Source: DTLC01 sp964555645 (lineage in GTDB: Bacteria; Verrucomicrobiota; Verrucomicrobiia; Limisphaerales; DTLC01). From it: a stretch of DNA of 64,000 nt. The position numbers and the translations under genes are program-made. The stretch is from assembly GCA_964555645.1 (NCBI GenBank), contig CAZKTA010000004.1, positions 124,001-188,000 on the forward strand, given 5' to 3'. Below the pieces are notes generated by a model. It ran no database searches. It was not told where the DNA came from and saw only the letters and a list, made by a program, of their open reading frames with translations. This document shows, piece by piece, positions 42,360-50,999 of this stretch (position 1 is the stretch's first letter; each line of letters opens with the position of its first letter).

Positions 42360-42749
42360 TCACTTAAGCACGTGCCCGATGACAATGCCGGTTTCATTGA
42401 GCTTGCATGTTGGCGGGTTCGTAACCTGATTAATGTTGTAGCTGTTATCGAACAATTCGGTAGGGTCGGCCGGGCAACAAATACGCTCTATGTTGCCGCT
42501 TCGCCCAAGGTAATGCGAAATGTCTGACTTGAGCGGTACAGCGTCAGCAGGTTTGTGCTGGTCAATTGCCCATTGTTGTTTGGCGTCGTGAATTTGGCGC
42601 AGGTTGTTTATGCACGCATTGGTTTGTGACCGTGCGCGTGCTCTGAGAATACTTGGGATTGCAATAGCGGCAAGCAAACCCACTATCCCCACAACAATCA
42701 ATGTCTCAATCAGCGTGAATGCCAATCGTGGGTGAAGTGTTTTTTTCAT
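42360..42749 (-). CDS. Type IV pilin/pseudopilin-like protein
   Basis: 129 residues from the ATG at 42749 (MKKTLHPR). The class III signal is 'AFTLIETLIVVGIVGLLAAIAIP': cleavage before Phe by prepilin peptidase, Glu at position 5, then a hydrophobic helix. The C-terminal part is short, with a cysteine pair 'RICCPADPTE' and a further cysteine in 'PTCKLNETG'. Proteins of this size and pattern (DUF1559-free, GspG-like) are abundant in Verrucomicrobiota and often encoded alone, away from a secretion cluster, as here. Whether it builds a pilus or a type II secretion pseudopilus is not known. Confidence 0.85.
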   Translation of the reverse strand: MKKTLHPRLAFTLIETLIVVGIVGLLAAIAIPSILRARARSQTNACINNLRQIHDAKQQWAIDQHKPADAVPLKSDISHYLGRSGNIERICCPADPTELFDNSYNINQVTNPPTCKLNETGIVIGHVLK

Positions 42750-43081
42750 GTAGGTTGCCAATCGAAATGTTTTTGCGGCGCGGCTCAGAACAGTGCCGAG
42801 CTCAGTGTGCCCCAACTCGGTCCGTGTCTGAATATCTCCTTTGTTCAGTTGGTATAACACGCGCACATATAATAACCCGACTATGCAGGGGTTGCAACTC
42901 AAGCGTCAGCCTAACCGACCCTGGGTTGTTTTATTCACTCGACACTGCACGTGCGGCGCTTTGATTGAAAATGCAAATTCGCCCAGCCGGTGGATTATGT
43001 GGCATTAGGTCACACGACTTTTGTCATGCGTGAGCAGTGTTTTTGCTTTCTAGGCGCTGGATTTTAGGTCTTAATTTTGGT

Positions 43082-43966
43082 GTGCGTTGGCAGAAAATCA
43101 CCATCGTAGGTGTAGGGTTATTAGGCGGATCGATCGGCTTGGCTGTACGCAAGAACAGACTCGCAAAGTGTGTGGTCGGGTTTGTGCGCCGCAAAGCTAG
43201 CATAGCCGATTGCCGTCAGACAGGCGCTGTGCACGAGGCGACGCTGGACATTGAACAAGCTGTTGGCGGCGCTGATCTGGTTGTGTTGTGCACGCCAATC
43301 GGCCAGATGCGGCAGTTGACCGAACAACTTGTGCATGCGTTAAAGCCTGGGGCGGTCGTGACCGATGTCGGCAGTGTCAAGCTACCCGTGGTGCAACAGC
43401 TCGAACCGTTGATCGCCAAGGCAGGTGCGTATTTTGTTGGGAGTCATCCGATGGCAGGCTCTGAAAAAACCGGTGTACACGCTGCGCGTGCGGACCTGTT
43501 CAACCGTGCTGTGTGTGTTGTTACGCCAACTGTGCGATCACATAAACCGGCTGTGCGACAGGTCGAGCAGTTCTGGCGTGCAATTGGCGGCCGAATAATA
43601 AGGCTTAGCCCAGCCCAACACGATGCATTGGTGAGTTTTTCGAGTCATTTACCGCACGTGGTTGCGGCTGCACTTGCCCGGCGCGTACTCGATCCTGCAC
43701 GGCCAAAGGAACAAACATTGCTCTGCGCCGAGGGATTCAAAGACACCACACGGATCGCCTCAAGCTCACCCGTTATGTGGTGCGATATTGCAGTTGCAAA
43801 CCGGCGCAACCTCGTACGTGCAGTTGACATGTTTATTGCTGAGCTGCGCGCGTTTAGATTGGCCCTTGAGCGCAACGACATTCGTGCAGTGACGAAATTT
43901 TTCGAGACGGCGAAATCGCGTCGCGATGCTTGGTGCACCGCGCGTCAAATAACAACAGGCCGATGA
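43082..43966 (+). CDS. tyrA: Prephenate dehydrogenase
   Basis: 294 residues from the GTG at 43082, which places the Rossmann motif 'ITIVGVGLLGGSIG' at the very start as in homologues; GTG at 43037 would add 15 residues. Further marks are 'DVGSVKLPV', the substrate-binding 'GSHPMAGSEKTG' and the helical-domain 'SFSSHLPHVVAAALA'. It oxidises prephenate to 4-hydroxyphenylpyruvate in tyrosine synthesis. No chorismate mutase or ACT domain is attached. It leads the group tyrA, aroA, cmk and plsC on one strand, a recurrent arrangement, and it ends 52 bases before aroA. Confidence 0.93.
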   Translation: MRWQKITIVGVGLLGGSIGLAVRKNRLAKCVVGFVRRKASIADCRQTGAVHEATLDIEQAVGGADLVVLCTPIGQMRQLTEQLVHALKPGAVVTDVGSVKLPVVQQLEPLIAKAGAYFVGSHPMAGSEKTGVHAARADLFNRAVCVVTPTVRSHKPAVRQVEQFWRAIGGRIIRLSPAQHDALVSFSSHLPHVVAAALARRVLDPARPKEQTLLCAEGFKDTTRIASSSPVMWCDIAVANRRNLVRAVDMFIAELRAFRLALERNDIRAVTKFFETAKSRRDAWCTARQITTGR

Positions 43967-44018
43967 ACATGCATGACGCGCGAATGCGCTTTGCCGGACA
44001 GAAACCGTTTACTTTGCA

Positions 44019-45332
44019 ATGGTGTTACCGAGTTTGATCGAGCTTGTGCCGATTAGGCAGCCTGTATCGGCGCAGATAACTGTGCCTGGCTCAAAGAGCA
44101 TCACAAACCGTGCGCTTGTGCTCGCTGCGCTGGCGCGCGGCCCCGTCACATTACGTGGGGCGCTTTGGAGTGAGGACACACAACTCATGGCCGAGGCGCT
44201 TCAAAAGCTCGGGTTCGAGCTCGACATCAGACATGATCCAGCCGAACCGTGCAACCGCACCATCCGTGTTTGTGGGTTGGCCGGGGTAATTCCGAACGCA
44301 GGCACGCCACAGAACCCGCTCGAATTGTACGTTGGTAATTCTGGTACAACGGCGCGTTTTCTGGCTGCATTTGTATGCCTCGGCCGCGGCGTGTACAGGT
44401 TGTATGGCACGGCGCGGATGCACGAGCGCCCACAAGCCGCGCTGTTTAACGCATTGCGGCAGCTCGGTTACAGGATCGAGTCGGCAAACGACAGGTTGCC
44501 AGCAATAATTTACGGTGGTGGCCATGTCGCCGAGGCAGCCGCCGCGAACCCAACCGCACCGCGCACATGCACCGTTAGCATCGAGGAAAGTTCGCAGTTT
44601 GCATCTGCGTTGTTACTGTGCAGCACGGTTGCCCGCTGGCAGATAACAGTGACCGGCGAAAACGCAGATGAATCGCCGTATGTGCGTATGACAACCGAAC
44701 TGCTGAAGTTATTTCCTTGGGAGGGCGGACAATTCCAAATCGAGCCGGATGCGTCCAGTGGCAGTTATTTTGTTGCACTAGATGCGCTCTTGGCCGGGTC
44801 AACCGTGCCTGCTGGCCGTGTGCAGGTTGCAAACTGGCCGACGTCGGACCTGCAAATTGACACTGCGTTTACGCGGTTTCTGCCATTGCCAAAGTGCTTG
44901 TCGCGTAGGACTGATTTGGGCGACAGCATCATGACTGCGATTGTGATTGCGCCGTTTGCGCAGTCTGTGGTCGAGTTTACCGAGCTTGCCAGGCTACGGC
45001 TCCAAGAGTGCGATCGTGTGCGTGCATTACGCACTGAGCTGAGCAAGTGCGGAGCAACCGTGATCGAGCATGGTGACACGTTGACGGTGTACCCATCGGC
45101 ATTGCACGGGGCCGAGATCGAGACTTACGCCGACCACCGGATTGCGATGTGCTTCAGCATTCTGGGATTGAAAGTGCCGGCAGTGAAAATCAAAAATCCG
45201 GCCTGTGTGAAAAAGACGTTCCCGAGCTTTTTCCAGAAACTCGCCGCCCCGCCGCCAGATGGATTGGGCGCGGCAATCTTGGAGGGCGCAACCGGGCGTA
45301 AATTGACAATAGAAGAACTGTTTGCGGATTAA
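44019..45332 (+). CDS. aroA: 3-phosphoshikimate 1-carboxyvinyltransferase (EPSP synthase)
   Basis: 437 residues, normal length. Signature 1 'GNSGTTARFLAAF' and the N-terminal 'VPGSKSITNRALVLAALA', here cited as PGSKSITNR, mark the shikimate-3-phosphate site. The catalytic region 'LRLQECDRVRALRTEL' and the C-terminal 'TYADHRIAMCFSI' are intact. It catalyses the sixth step of the shikimate pathway from phosphoenolpyruvate. An insertion around residue 260-275 and the last 35 residues are less conserved. Position after tyrA and before cmk fits an aromatic amino-acid/nucleotide operon, although the gap to cmk is 108 bases. Confidence 0.95.
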   Translation: MVLPSLIELVPIRQPVSAQITVPGSKSITNRALVLAALARGPVTLRGALWSEDTQLMAEALQKLGFELDIRHDPAEPCNRTIRVCGLAGVIPNAGTPQNPLELYVGNSGTTARFLAAFVCLGRGVYRLYGTARMHERPQAALFNALRQLGYRIESANDRLPAIIYGGGHVAEAAAANPTAPRTCTVSIEESSQFASALLLCSTVARWQITVTGENADESPYVRMTTELLKLFPWEGGQFQIEPDASSGSYFVALDALLAGSTVPAGRVQVANWPTSDLQIDTAFTRFLPLPKCLSRRTDLGDSIMTAIVIAPFAQSVVEFTELARLRLQECDRVRALRTELSKCGATVIEHGDTLTVYPSALHGAEIETYADHRIAMCFSILGLKVPAVKIKNPACVKKTFPSFFQKLAAPPPDGLGAAILEGATGRKLTIEELFAD

Positions 45333-45440
45333 CCAGGGCTATTGCAACCATTTTTGACAGCGACAGATTTTTAACTGGTGGTTGACTGGGTTAACTGCTC
45401 TGAGTAAGTGCAGCGCAGCTCATGACGAAGGTATTGTCCG

Positions 45441-46091
45441 ATGTCGAAGAACATTGTCATTGCAATTGACGGCACAAGCGCCAGCGGCAAAAGCACAACT
45501 GCAAAGCTGGTGGCAAAAGCACTCGATTTTGTCTATGTTGACACTGGTGCAATGTACCGGACACTAGCGTGGTATTGCCTAAAACATGGCATTGACGTGC
45601 GCAATGTGCGCGCGGTGGCAGCAGCATGCCGGCGCTGGAAAACAAGGCTCGATTGCGTTGACAAGCAGGTCATTCTGATCGTGGACGGGTACCATCCCAA
45701 AAAAGAGATTCGCACTGTCGAGGTCAGCGCCGCCGTGCCGTATGTTGCGGCTGTGCCGGCTGTCCGGCAGTGGATGAAGAAAAAACAACGTGAGTGCCTC
45801 AAATTCGGCAGTCTCGTAATGGAAGGCCGCGACATCGGCACGAATGTGTTCCCTGACACCGAGTTTAAGTTTTACCTCGACGCGCGCCTTGAAGTACGCG
45901 CGCGACGCAGGATTGCCGATGGTGTGCCTGAAGACATCGCAAAACGCGATCTGCAAGACAGTCAGCGTGCAGTTGCGCCGTTGATGATTCCGCTCGGCGC
46001 GATGGTTATCAACAACTCGAACCTCACGCCGCAACAGACCGGCAGCTTAATCATAAACGAGGTACGCAAACGGCTTGCGGCAAGAAAGTAA
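45441..46091 (+). CDS. cmk: Cytidylate kinase
   Basis: 216 residues. The P loop 'AIDGTSASGKSTTAK' is at the start, 'YVDTGAMYR' forms the CMP-binding part, and 'VMEGRDIGTNVFPDTEFKFYLDA' (core EGRDIGT) and 'RAVAPL' follow. It phosphorylates CMP and dCMP. The family's longer insert is present but short. The downstream plsC frame opens 17 bases before this stop, so the two are tightly linked; this pairing is common in many phyla. Confidence 0.95.
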   Translation: MSKNIVIAIDGTSASGKSTTAKLVAKALDFVYVDTGAMYRTLAWYCLKHGIDVRNVRAVAAACRRWKTRLDCVDKQVILIVDGYHPKKEIRTVEVSAAVPYVAAVPAVRQWMKKKQRECLKFGSLVMEGRDIGTNVFPDTEFKFYLDARLEVRARRRIADGVPEDIAKRDLQDSQRAVAPLMIPLGAMVINNSNLTPQQTGSLIINEVRKRLAARK

Positions 46092-46116
46092 CAACACCCA
46101 CACTGTGCGTGAGCGA

Positions 46117-46755
46117 ATGCGGTTCGGATATCGAATCTGTTGGGTGTCGCTGCGGCTTTTGTTCAAGCTGTTTTTTAGGTGGCGCATTTACAATGTCGAG
46201 CGTGTGCCTGAGCACGGCCCGTTCATTCTTGTGGCAAATCACGCAAGTTACCTCGACCCACCCATGGTTGGTGCAGCTTGCCCGCGTGAACTGAGTTATC
46301 TGGCGCGCAAATCGTTGTTTCGATTCAAGCCATTTGGCGCGCTTTTACGCTGGTGCAATGCGGTGCCGGTTGAGCGCGACGCTTTCGGTGCTGACGGATT
46401 GAAAGCTATTCTCGAAAAGCTCAGGACAGGGTGGGGTGTGCTCATGTTTCCAGAGGGCACACGCAGCGCTGATGGGCAGTTGCAACCTGCGCAATTGGGG
46501 ATTGGATTGCTGGTCGTTAAGGCCGGTGTGCCAGTTGTGCCTGTGCGATTGTTCGGGACGCAAAAGGCACTTGGACGCGGTGCTGCTGTTCCGAGACCAT
46601 GCCGGGTGCAGGTTAAGTTTGGCGAGCCATTGCACTTTGCACAGCTGCATGCCGAGGCGCGCAATTGCTCGAAAGCGCGGCTCAAACAGATTTATCAGCA
46701 AATTGCCGATGAGGTAATGACCGCGCTTGCAAAGCTTGAACCATTTGAAAAGTAG
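46117..46755 (+). CDS. plsC: 1-acyl-sn-glycerol-3-phosphate acyltransferase
   Basis: 212 residues from the ATG at 46117; TTG at 46075 would overlap cmk. An N-terminal hydrophobic helix (about 5-20) precedes the acyltransferase motif I 'NHASYLDP' (H-x4-D), motif III 'MFPEGTRSADG' and the proline-containing motif IV 'VPVVPVRL'. It acylates lysophosphatidic acid at the inner membrane for phospholipid synthesis. A terminator was not seen; the next gene, hisB, begins 139 bases later and may have its own promoter. Confidence 0.93.
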   Translation: MRFGYRICWVSLRLLFKLFFRWRIYNVERVPEHGPFILVANHASYLDPPMVGAACPRELSYLARKSLFRFKPFGALLRWCNAVPVERDAFGADGLKAILEKLRTGWGVLMFPEGTRSADGQLQPAQLGIGLLVVKAGVPVVPVRLFGTQKALGRGAAVPRPCRVQVKFGEPLHFAQLHAEARNCSKARLKQIYQQIADEVMTALAKLEPFEK

Positions 46756-46894
46756 CGCTGAGTCCAATTAGTACCTGCATTAGGTTCTGGTTCATCGTCG
46801 AGGCATCGTTGCAATAAAGACTAATGCGGTTAACCTGCTACATGCCCACGTTTAAAAATTGTTTCTGCAAACAGGCTCAGGTTAATCTCGCGCC

Positions 46895-47560
46895 ATGAAC
46901 GCACGGCGCGCCATCATCAACCGTGTCACGAAAGAAACCTCGGTATCCATCAGACTGAACATTGACGGTACCGGCAAGGCGAAAATCAGCACTGGCATAC
47001 CGTTTTTTGATCACATGCTGAGTTTGTTTGCACAACATGCTGTGATTGACCTTGCGCTTAAATGTCGGGGTGACCTCGCAGTTGATGCGCATCACACGGT
47101 CGAAGATTGTGGGCTTGCTCTTGGTCAGGCCTTTGCGCATGCGCTCGGCGAACGGAAAGGAATCCGGCGGTTCGGCACCGGGTTCCACCCGGCAAACCCG
47201 CTGTGCGCAGAGGCGTATGTGCCGATGGACGAATGCCTGGCGCGGTGTGTGATTGACTTTAGCGGTCGGCCGTACTTTGTGTGGCGTGGGTTCGACAAGC
47301 TCGCGTTACGGGCTATTAGCCCGGCTGAAAAAAACCAAGATATGGCCTGCGCATTCAGGTTCGGGCTGGCACGCGAGTTTTTCCAAGCTTTCGCAAACGA
47401 AGCGCGGTGCAACCTACACATCGAGCTGTTGTACGGAGACGAACCGCATCACGTGTCCGAGAGCGTGTTCAAGGCATTTGGCAAAGCCATCGACGCAGCT
47501 TGTCAATCGGATCCGCGGTTGGCTGGCAAGGTCCCAAGCACAAAAGGCAGACTTGGCTAG
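46895..47560 (+). CDS. hisB: Imidazoleglycerol-phosphate dehydratase
   Basis: 221 residues, slightly longer than the 195-200 usual for the monofunctional enzyme. Metal-binding signatures are both present: 'DAHHTVEDCGLALGQAF' (core HHTVED) and 'EPHHVSESVFKAFG' (core HHVSESVFK), with 'FFDHMLSLFAQH' before them. It dehydrates imidazole glycerol phosphate in histidine synthesis. The C-terminus is about 15 residues longer than usual. No other his gene is adjacent, and the phosphatase domain of E. coli HisB is absent. Confidence 0.95.
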   Translation: MNARRAIINRVTKETSVSIRLNIDGTGKAKISTGIPFFDHMLSLFAQHAVIDLALKCRGDLAVDAHHTVEDCGLALGQAFAHALGERKGIRRFGTGFHPANPLCAEAYVPMDECLARCVIDFSGRPYFVWRGFDKLALRAISPAEKNQDMACAFRFGLAREFFQAFANEARCNLHIELLYGDEPHHVSESVFKAFGKAIDAACQSDPRLAGKVPSTKGRLG

Positions 47561-47611
47561 TCCATTGGACCCGGCTCTGTCGAATAACACAGCTTTGGCA
47601 GCCGTCAAAAG

Positions 47612-48214
47612 ATGAGCGTAAGCGCAGATCATTCCTCGGCTGACGACCAGGCGCTGGTCCGCGCAGCCCAAAAGGGCGATATGAAAGCCTTCGAGGAGCT
47701 CGTTGCGCGGCATAGAGACAGGGTTTTTTCCCGCGCCTACAGCATCGTCAGGAACGAGGATGACGCGCTCGATCTTTCTCAGGAAGCATGGGTGCGCGCG
47801 TGGCAACGCCTGCGCCAGTTCCAAGGTCAATCGAGCTTCAGCACGTGGGTCACGCGCATAGTGATCAATGTGTGCCTTGACTGGCTGCGGCAGCGTAAGC
47901 GGCTTGATGCCGAATCAATCGAGCAGTGGGCTGACGAGCTTGGTGGCATCGAACAGTTGATGCCAATCCAAACCGTTAACCCGACTGAAGGCATCGAACG
48001 CGCCGAGCTGCGCAAGCGCATTGACGAAGCGCTCGGCCAGCTCTCGGATGCGCATCGGCTGGTGCTTATCTTGCATGAGTTCGAAGGAATGAAGTACAGG
48101 CAGATTGCGAAGCTAATGCGGTGTTCATTAGGCACAGTGATGTCGCGCCTGTTTTATGCGCGCCGTCGTATGGCTGCGCTTTTGGCTACGCTAAAAAACG
48201 AAGACCGAAAATGA
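47612..48214 (+). CDS. ECF-type RNA polymerase sigma factor
   Basis: 200 residues. Region 2 includes 'FSRAYSIVRNEDDALDLSQEAW' (core DDALDLSQEAWVRAW) and 'FSTWVTRIVINVCLDWLRQR' (core TWVTRIVINVCLDWLR), and region 4 has 'LHEFEGMKYRQIAKLMRCSLGTVMSRLFYARRRM' (core YRQIAKLMRCSLGTVMSRL). It belongs to the RpoE-like group. Its stop overlaps the ATG of the next gene (ATGA), which encodes the probable anti-sigma factor. It would direct a small regulon, but the target promoters are not known and I found no matching promoter upstream of the gene itself. Confidence 0.93.
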   Translation: MSVSADHSSADDQALVRAAQKGDMKAFEELVARHRDRVFSRAYSIVRNEDDALDLSQEAWVRAWQRLRQFQGQSSFSTWVTRIVINVCLDWLRQRKRLDAESIEQWADELGGIEQLMPIQTVNPTEGIERAELRKRIDEALGQLSDAHRLVLILHEFEGMKYRQIAKLMRCSLGTVMSRLFYARRRMAALLATLKNEDRK

Positions 48215-48696
48215 CAGACACAAAAACTCAACTCCAGTTGCAAGCTTACCTTGACGGTGAGCTTGGGTGGTTAGCAACGTGGCGTGTGCAGCGCAGGCTT
48301 GCCTCCGATCCCGAGGCGCGCGCGTTGGTTGCGCGGCTTGAGACACTTAAACGCGCCATCATCGAAAACGAGCCTGAACGCGCTGTAAATGAATCACGCG
48401 AGTTTTACTGGTCAAAAATCGCCCGGCAGATCCAGCAGATGCAACCGCAACAAACCGAGCCGGCCACACCATTGCAGCCTGACTTTTGGCCGAGGCGACT
48501 GTTCGTGCATGCGTTGGCAACAGCATGCGTGGCATTGCTGATTGGGCTTGCAGTGGTTCATTTTACCGGCCGCACCAACTACACTGTCGGCATGCACGAA
48601 GTTGTTGTTGCTGTGGCTGACCCGGGTGCAGTCACGTACCGTGATCATGCAACGGGCGTTACGCTGGTATGGTTTTCGTACCCGGCACAAAACTGA
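48211..48696 (+). CDS. Probable anti-sigma factor, single-pass membrane protein
   Basis: 161 residues. The N-terminal 'LQAYLDGELGWLATWRVQRRLASDPEARALV' (core LQAYLDGELG) has the layout of an anti-sigma helical domain but lacks the zinc-binding H-x3-C-x2-C. A membrane helix lies at about 95-115 ('LATACVALLIGLAVVHF'). The C-terminal about 45 residues are outside. The four-base overlap with the sigma gene supports the pairing. Release of the sigma factor by membrane-signal proteolysis is inferred. It could instead be a different sigma regulator, since the zinc motif is missing. Confidence 0.75.
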   Translation: MTDTKTQLQLQAYLDGELGWLATWRVQRRLASDPEARALVARLETLKRAIIENEPERAVNESREFYWSKIARQIQQMQPQQTEPATPLQPDFWPRRLFVHALATACVALLIGLAVVHFTGRTNYTVGMHEVVVAVADPGAVTYRDHATGVTLVWFSYPAQN

Positions 48697-48732
48697 ATTG
48701 CGCACGGCCGCATACGGGGGTAAGATGCCGAC

Positions 48733-49200
48733 ATGATTAAGCTTAGGTTGAGCGACTTTCTTGCGCATTATTGTCTTTTGGTTGTTGCGGTTTTGTTGAC
48801 TGCGCACACTGCGTTATGTGCTCAGGGCGAGCTTAAACTGGAAGCGCAGCTCATCTGGGGCACAAACGAAGCACAATCGCCAGACCCAAACCACAAACCT
48901 GTCGAGCCTGAAGTGCGGGAAAAACTCCGGGGCCTGCCGTTCAAGTGGACGAACTATTTCGAGGTTAACCGCGTGCAGTTTGCTGTTGCCGTTGGCCGGA
49001 CAAATCGCGTTGCCATGAGCAAAGAATGCGAGATTGTGGTGAAAAACCTCGGCAATGCAGTTATCGAGGTGACCTTGTTTGGAAAGGGCGAACGCGTCGG
49101 CACAATCACTCAGGCACTTCCCAAGGGCGAGTTACTCGTGACAGGCGGCAACGCGCCAAACTTTACCGCGTGGTTTGTTGTCCTGCGCCAGACAGACTAA
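48733..49200 (+). CDS. Small secreted protein downstream of the sigma/anti-sigma pair
   Basis: 155 residues. The signal peptide has a hydrophobic core at about 13-28 ('YCLLVVAVLLTAHTAL') and cleavage after 'ALCA'. The mature part is about 125 residues, beta-rich, with 'ELKLEAQLIWGTNE', 'KWTNYFEVNRVQFAV' and 'VVKNLGNAVIEVTLFGKGE'. I do not recognise a named family. Similar small proteins follow ECF sigma factors in this phylum. It begins 36 bases after the anti-sigma stop and is probably in the same operon. A GC-rich imperfect hairpin follows at 49203-49231 without a T run. Confidence 0.8.
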   Translation: MIKLRLSDFLAHYCLLVVAVLLTAHTALCAQGELKLEAQLIWGTNEAQSPDPNHKPVEPEVREKLRGLPFKWTNYFEVNRVQFAVAVGRTNRVAMSKECEIVVKNLGNAVIEVTLFGKGERVGTITQALPKGELLVTGGNAPNFTAWFVVLRQTD

Positions 49201-49344
49201 GCGCAAGCTCTGGCGTCCGGTCGCCAGCTTGTGTCCTGCGTAAACACGACAACTCTACGGTTTAGACACAGGGCAGTAGCCATTAAAAAGATGCCAGACG
49301 CATGTGTTTAGTGTAGGACCATTGTAGGGCGACAGTTCGATTCG

Positions 49345-49690
49345 ATGCAGCCGGCCTATAAAGAGATGATAGTTTCGCCAGTTTCGGTTTGGGATTGCGT
49401 CATTGCCAAAAGGTAGGGCACTAACTCCATGCGCAGTGTTCAGTACGGGGCAGCCAGATGACTATCTGATGCACTAAACCCGAAAAACTGCGTTGAGGCG
49501 CACAACCGGCCGCAGGTGTCGCTGGAAACGCCTGGCCGTCCATGCCCGCACGCAGACAAGCCTTGCGTCCAGCACATTTGCGTGCGGCATGCTGGTCGGT
49601 TCGGGAACAAGTATGTTCCGAATGTGTTTTGGTGTTTTGCGCAGGGGGTGCGCAAAACCGCACGCAGGGCGCGTAAGCTCCGCATCCAAC
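49345..49690 (-). repeat. Dispersed repeat, copy B (inverted relative to copy A)
   Basis: Read on the minus strand, this region matches 11882-12220 over its whole length, with exact blocks in the same order and spacing differences of a few bases. It extends further left than copy A, whose start is hidden by the gap. Three minus-strand frames are open across most of it. They do not line up with copy A's frames, so open frames here reflect composition. The 140 bases between the secreted-protein stop and the repeat, and the 240 bases from it to 49931, hold no recognisable gene. Confidence 0.75.
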
Positions 49691-49931
49691 TAAGTCATCC
49701 GTGCTGTATGCCCCAGTTAACAAGGTGAAAATGCGACCACTATATGGTGAGCCTGCACTAGCTCAATAGCTTTTCTGTGTTCAACTTGTTTAACTGCTTC
49801 TCTTGGGCGCGATAATTGGCTTCGGCGAGCCAGCATCCACACGATAGAACCGCGGCGCGATTGCATGAGTGTCCCTAAACGTCTGCATACTGCCACAGGA
49901 CGCCAACGGCTCAGGTTACGGTATTTTTGCT

Positions 49932-50612
49932 TTACCGTTTTTGATTGTACGCATCGCGCGCGTACTTGTGCTCGAGCAGTTCATGGGCTGCATTGAGCAG
50001 GGCTACATCAGGCTCGAACACAACCCAACTTATCTCGAATCGGTCCGCGCCAACCTCGATCATGGCGTGTTCCCAATCAAGTCTGCCTGGTAAATCGTTC
50101 GTCGGCTGAATAGAACCTTGTACCAACAGCCCGACGCGCGTGCGGCGTTGCGCTGCGCCGGCAATTTTACGGCCACCGCAAAGCACGTCGCTCCTTTGCC
50201 AGCCGCCAAAACACTGAGCTGGGCTTGTGCTGTGCGTACCTTGGGCAAGCTCAGTCGGCACGCCTAACACCGCAAACGCAGCTTGAATCCACTGGTGCAC
50301 ATAGTGATAGCTTTGCGAGGCTTTGAGACGGTACCACGGGTGACCAGCGGGAAACACAATACTATAGGTCCAGTCGGACTCGTGCGGAACAATGCCGCCT
50401 CCAGTCGGCCGGCGAATCAAAGGCCGCAAGTGCGTTGCGCGCTCGACCTCGGTGTAATTTTGGAAGTAGCCGAAAGTGGCAGCCGGTTCAGCCCACGCAT
50501 AAAACCGTAATACCGGCGCGTCTAGCCGCGGCATTGCTTCGAGCAACGCCTCGTCCATGGCCATGTTAAATGCCGGCGCGCCTGGGCCGGACCTGAACAA
50601 GTACCATTTCAT
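49932..50612 (-). CDS. Lipoate-protein ligase A-like protein (BPL/LPL family)
   Basis: 226 residues. It opens with 'GPGAPAFNMAMDEALLEAM', typical of the family. 'LRFYAWAEPAATFGYFQ' and 'RRPTGGGIVPH' (substrate-binding RRPTGGG) follow, and the catalytic lysine is in 'CGGRKIAGAAQRRTR' (core GRKIAGAAQ). These proteins attach lipoate or an octanoyl group to carrier domains. The small C-terminal accessory domain of E. coli LplA is absent, so it may be an octanoyl-transferase (LipM-like) or a lipoate ligase that needs a partner. The neighbours give no lipoate-related context. Confidence 0.85.
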   Translation of the reverse strand: MKWYLFRSGPGAPAFNMAMDEALLEAMPRLDAPVLRFYAWAEPAATFGYFQNYTEVERATHLRPLIRRPTGGGIVPHESDWTYSIVFPAGHPWYRLKASQSYHYVHQWIQAAFAVLGVPTELAQGTHSTSPAQCFGGWQRSDVLCGGRKIAGAAQRRTRVGLLVQGSIQPTNDLPGRLDWEHAMIEVGADRFEISWVVFEPDVALLNAAHELLEHKYARDAYNQKR

Positions 50613-50999
50613 TGTGTAGAAAAATCCAACACTGGCCCGTGCCGAAAGTCAAAGTGCTAGTTCAAGACCTTAACCCGGGTCGCAATGCGTGGCTGTGCAC
50701 GCCACAGAAAACGTATGTAGAATGCAAAGTTACAGTCGTTTCCAGGTGCAATTTTTTGCTTGAAATTTTTGACTGGCCGCATACACTTAGATGGCTTTGA
50801 TTCGGGCAGCCGATCGTTTATATTCTGCAGGCACCCTCTGCCTGAAAGGCCTCCTCGGCGGTCGGCGCCCGAATCTGTTTTTTCGATCAAGCGTTGTAGA
50901 GAGCCACGGAAATCTGTGTTCCACACCCGGTTACCGGTGCAAGGCGCGAACTTTTCAGTGCTGACTCGTAAATCGTCGGCTGATAGGTAAGATTGACCT
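50613..50999. other. Divergent intergenic region, ligase / ClC channel
   Basis: About 390 bases. No gene. A promoter for the ClC gene should lie here, but no clear pair is seen. Confidence 0.4.
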
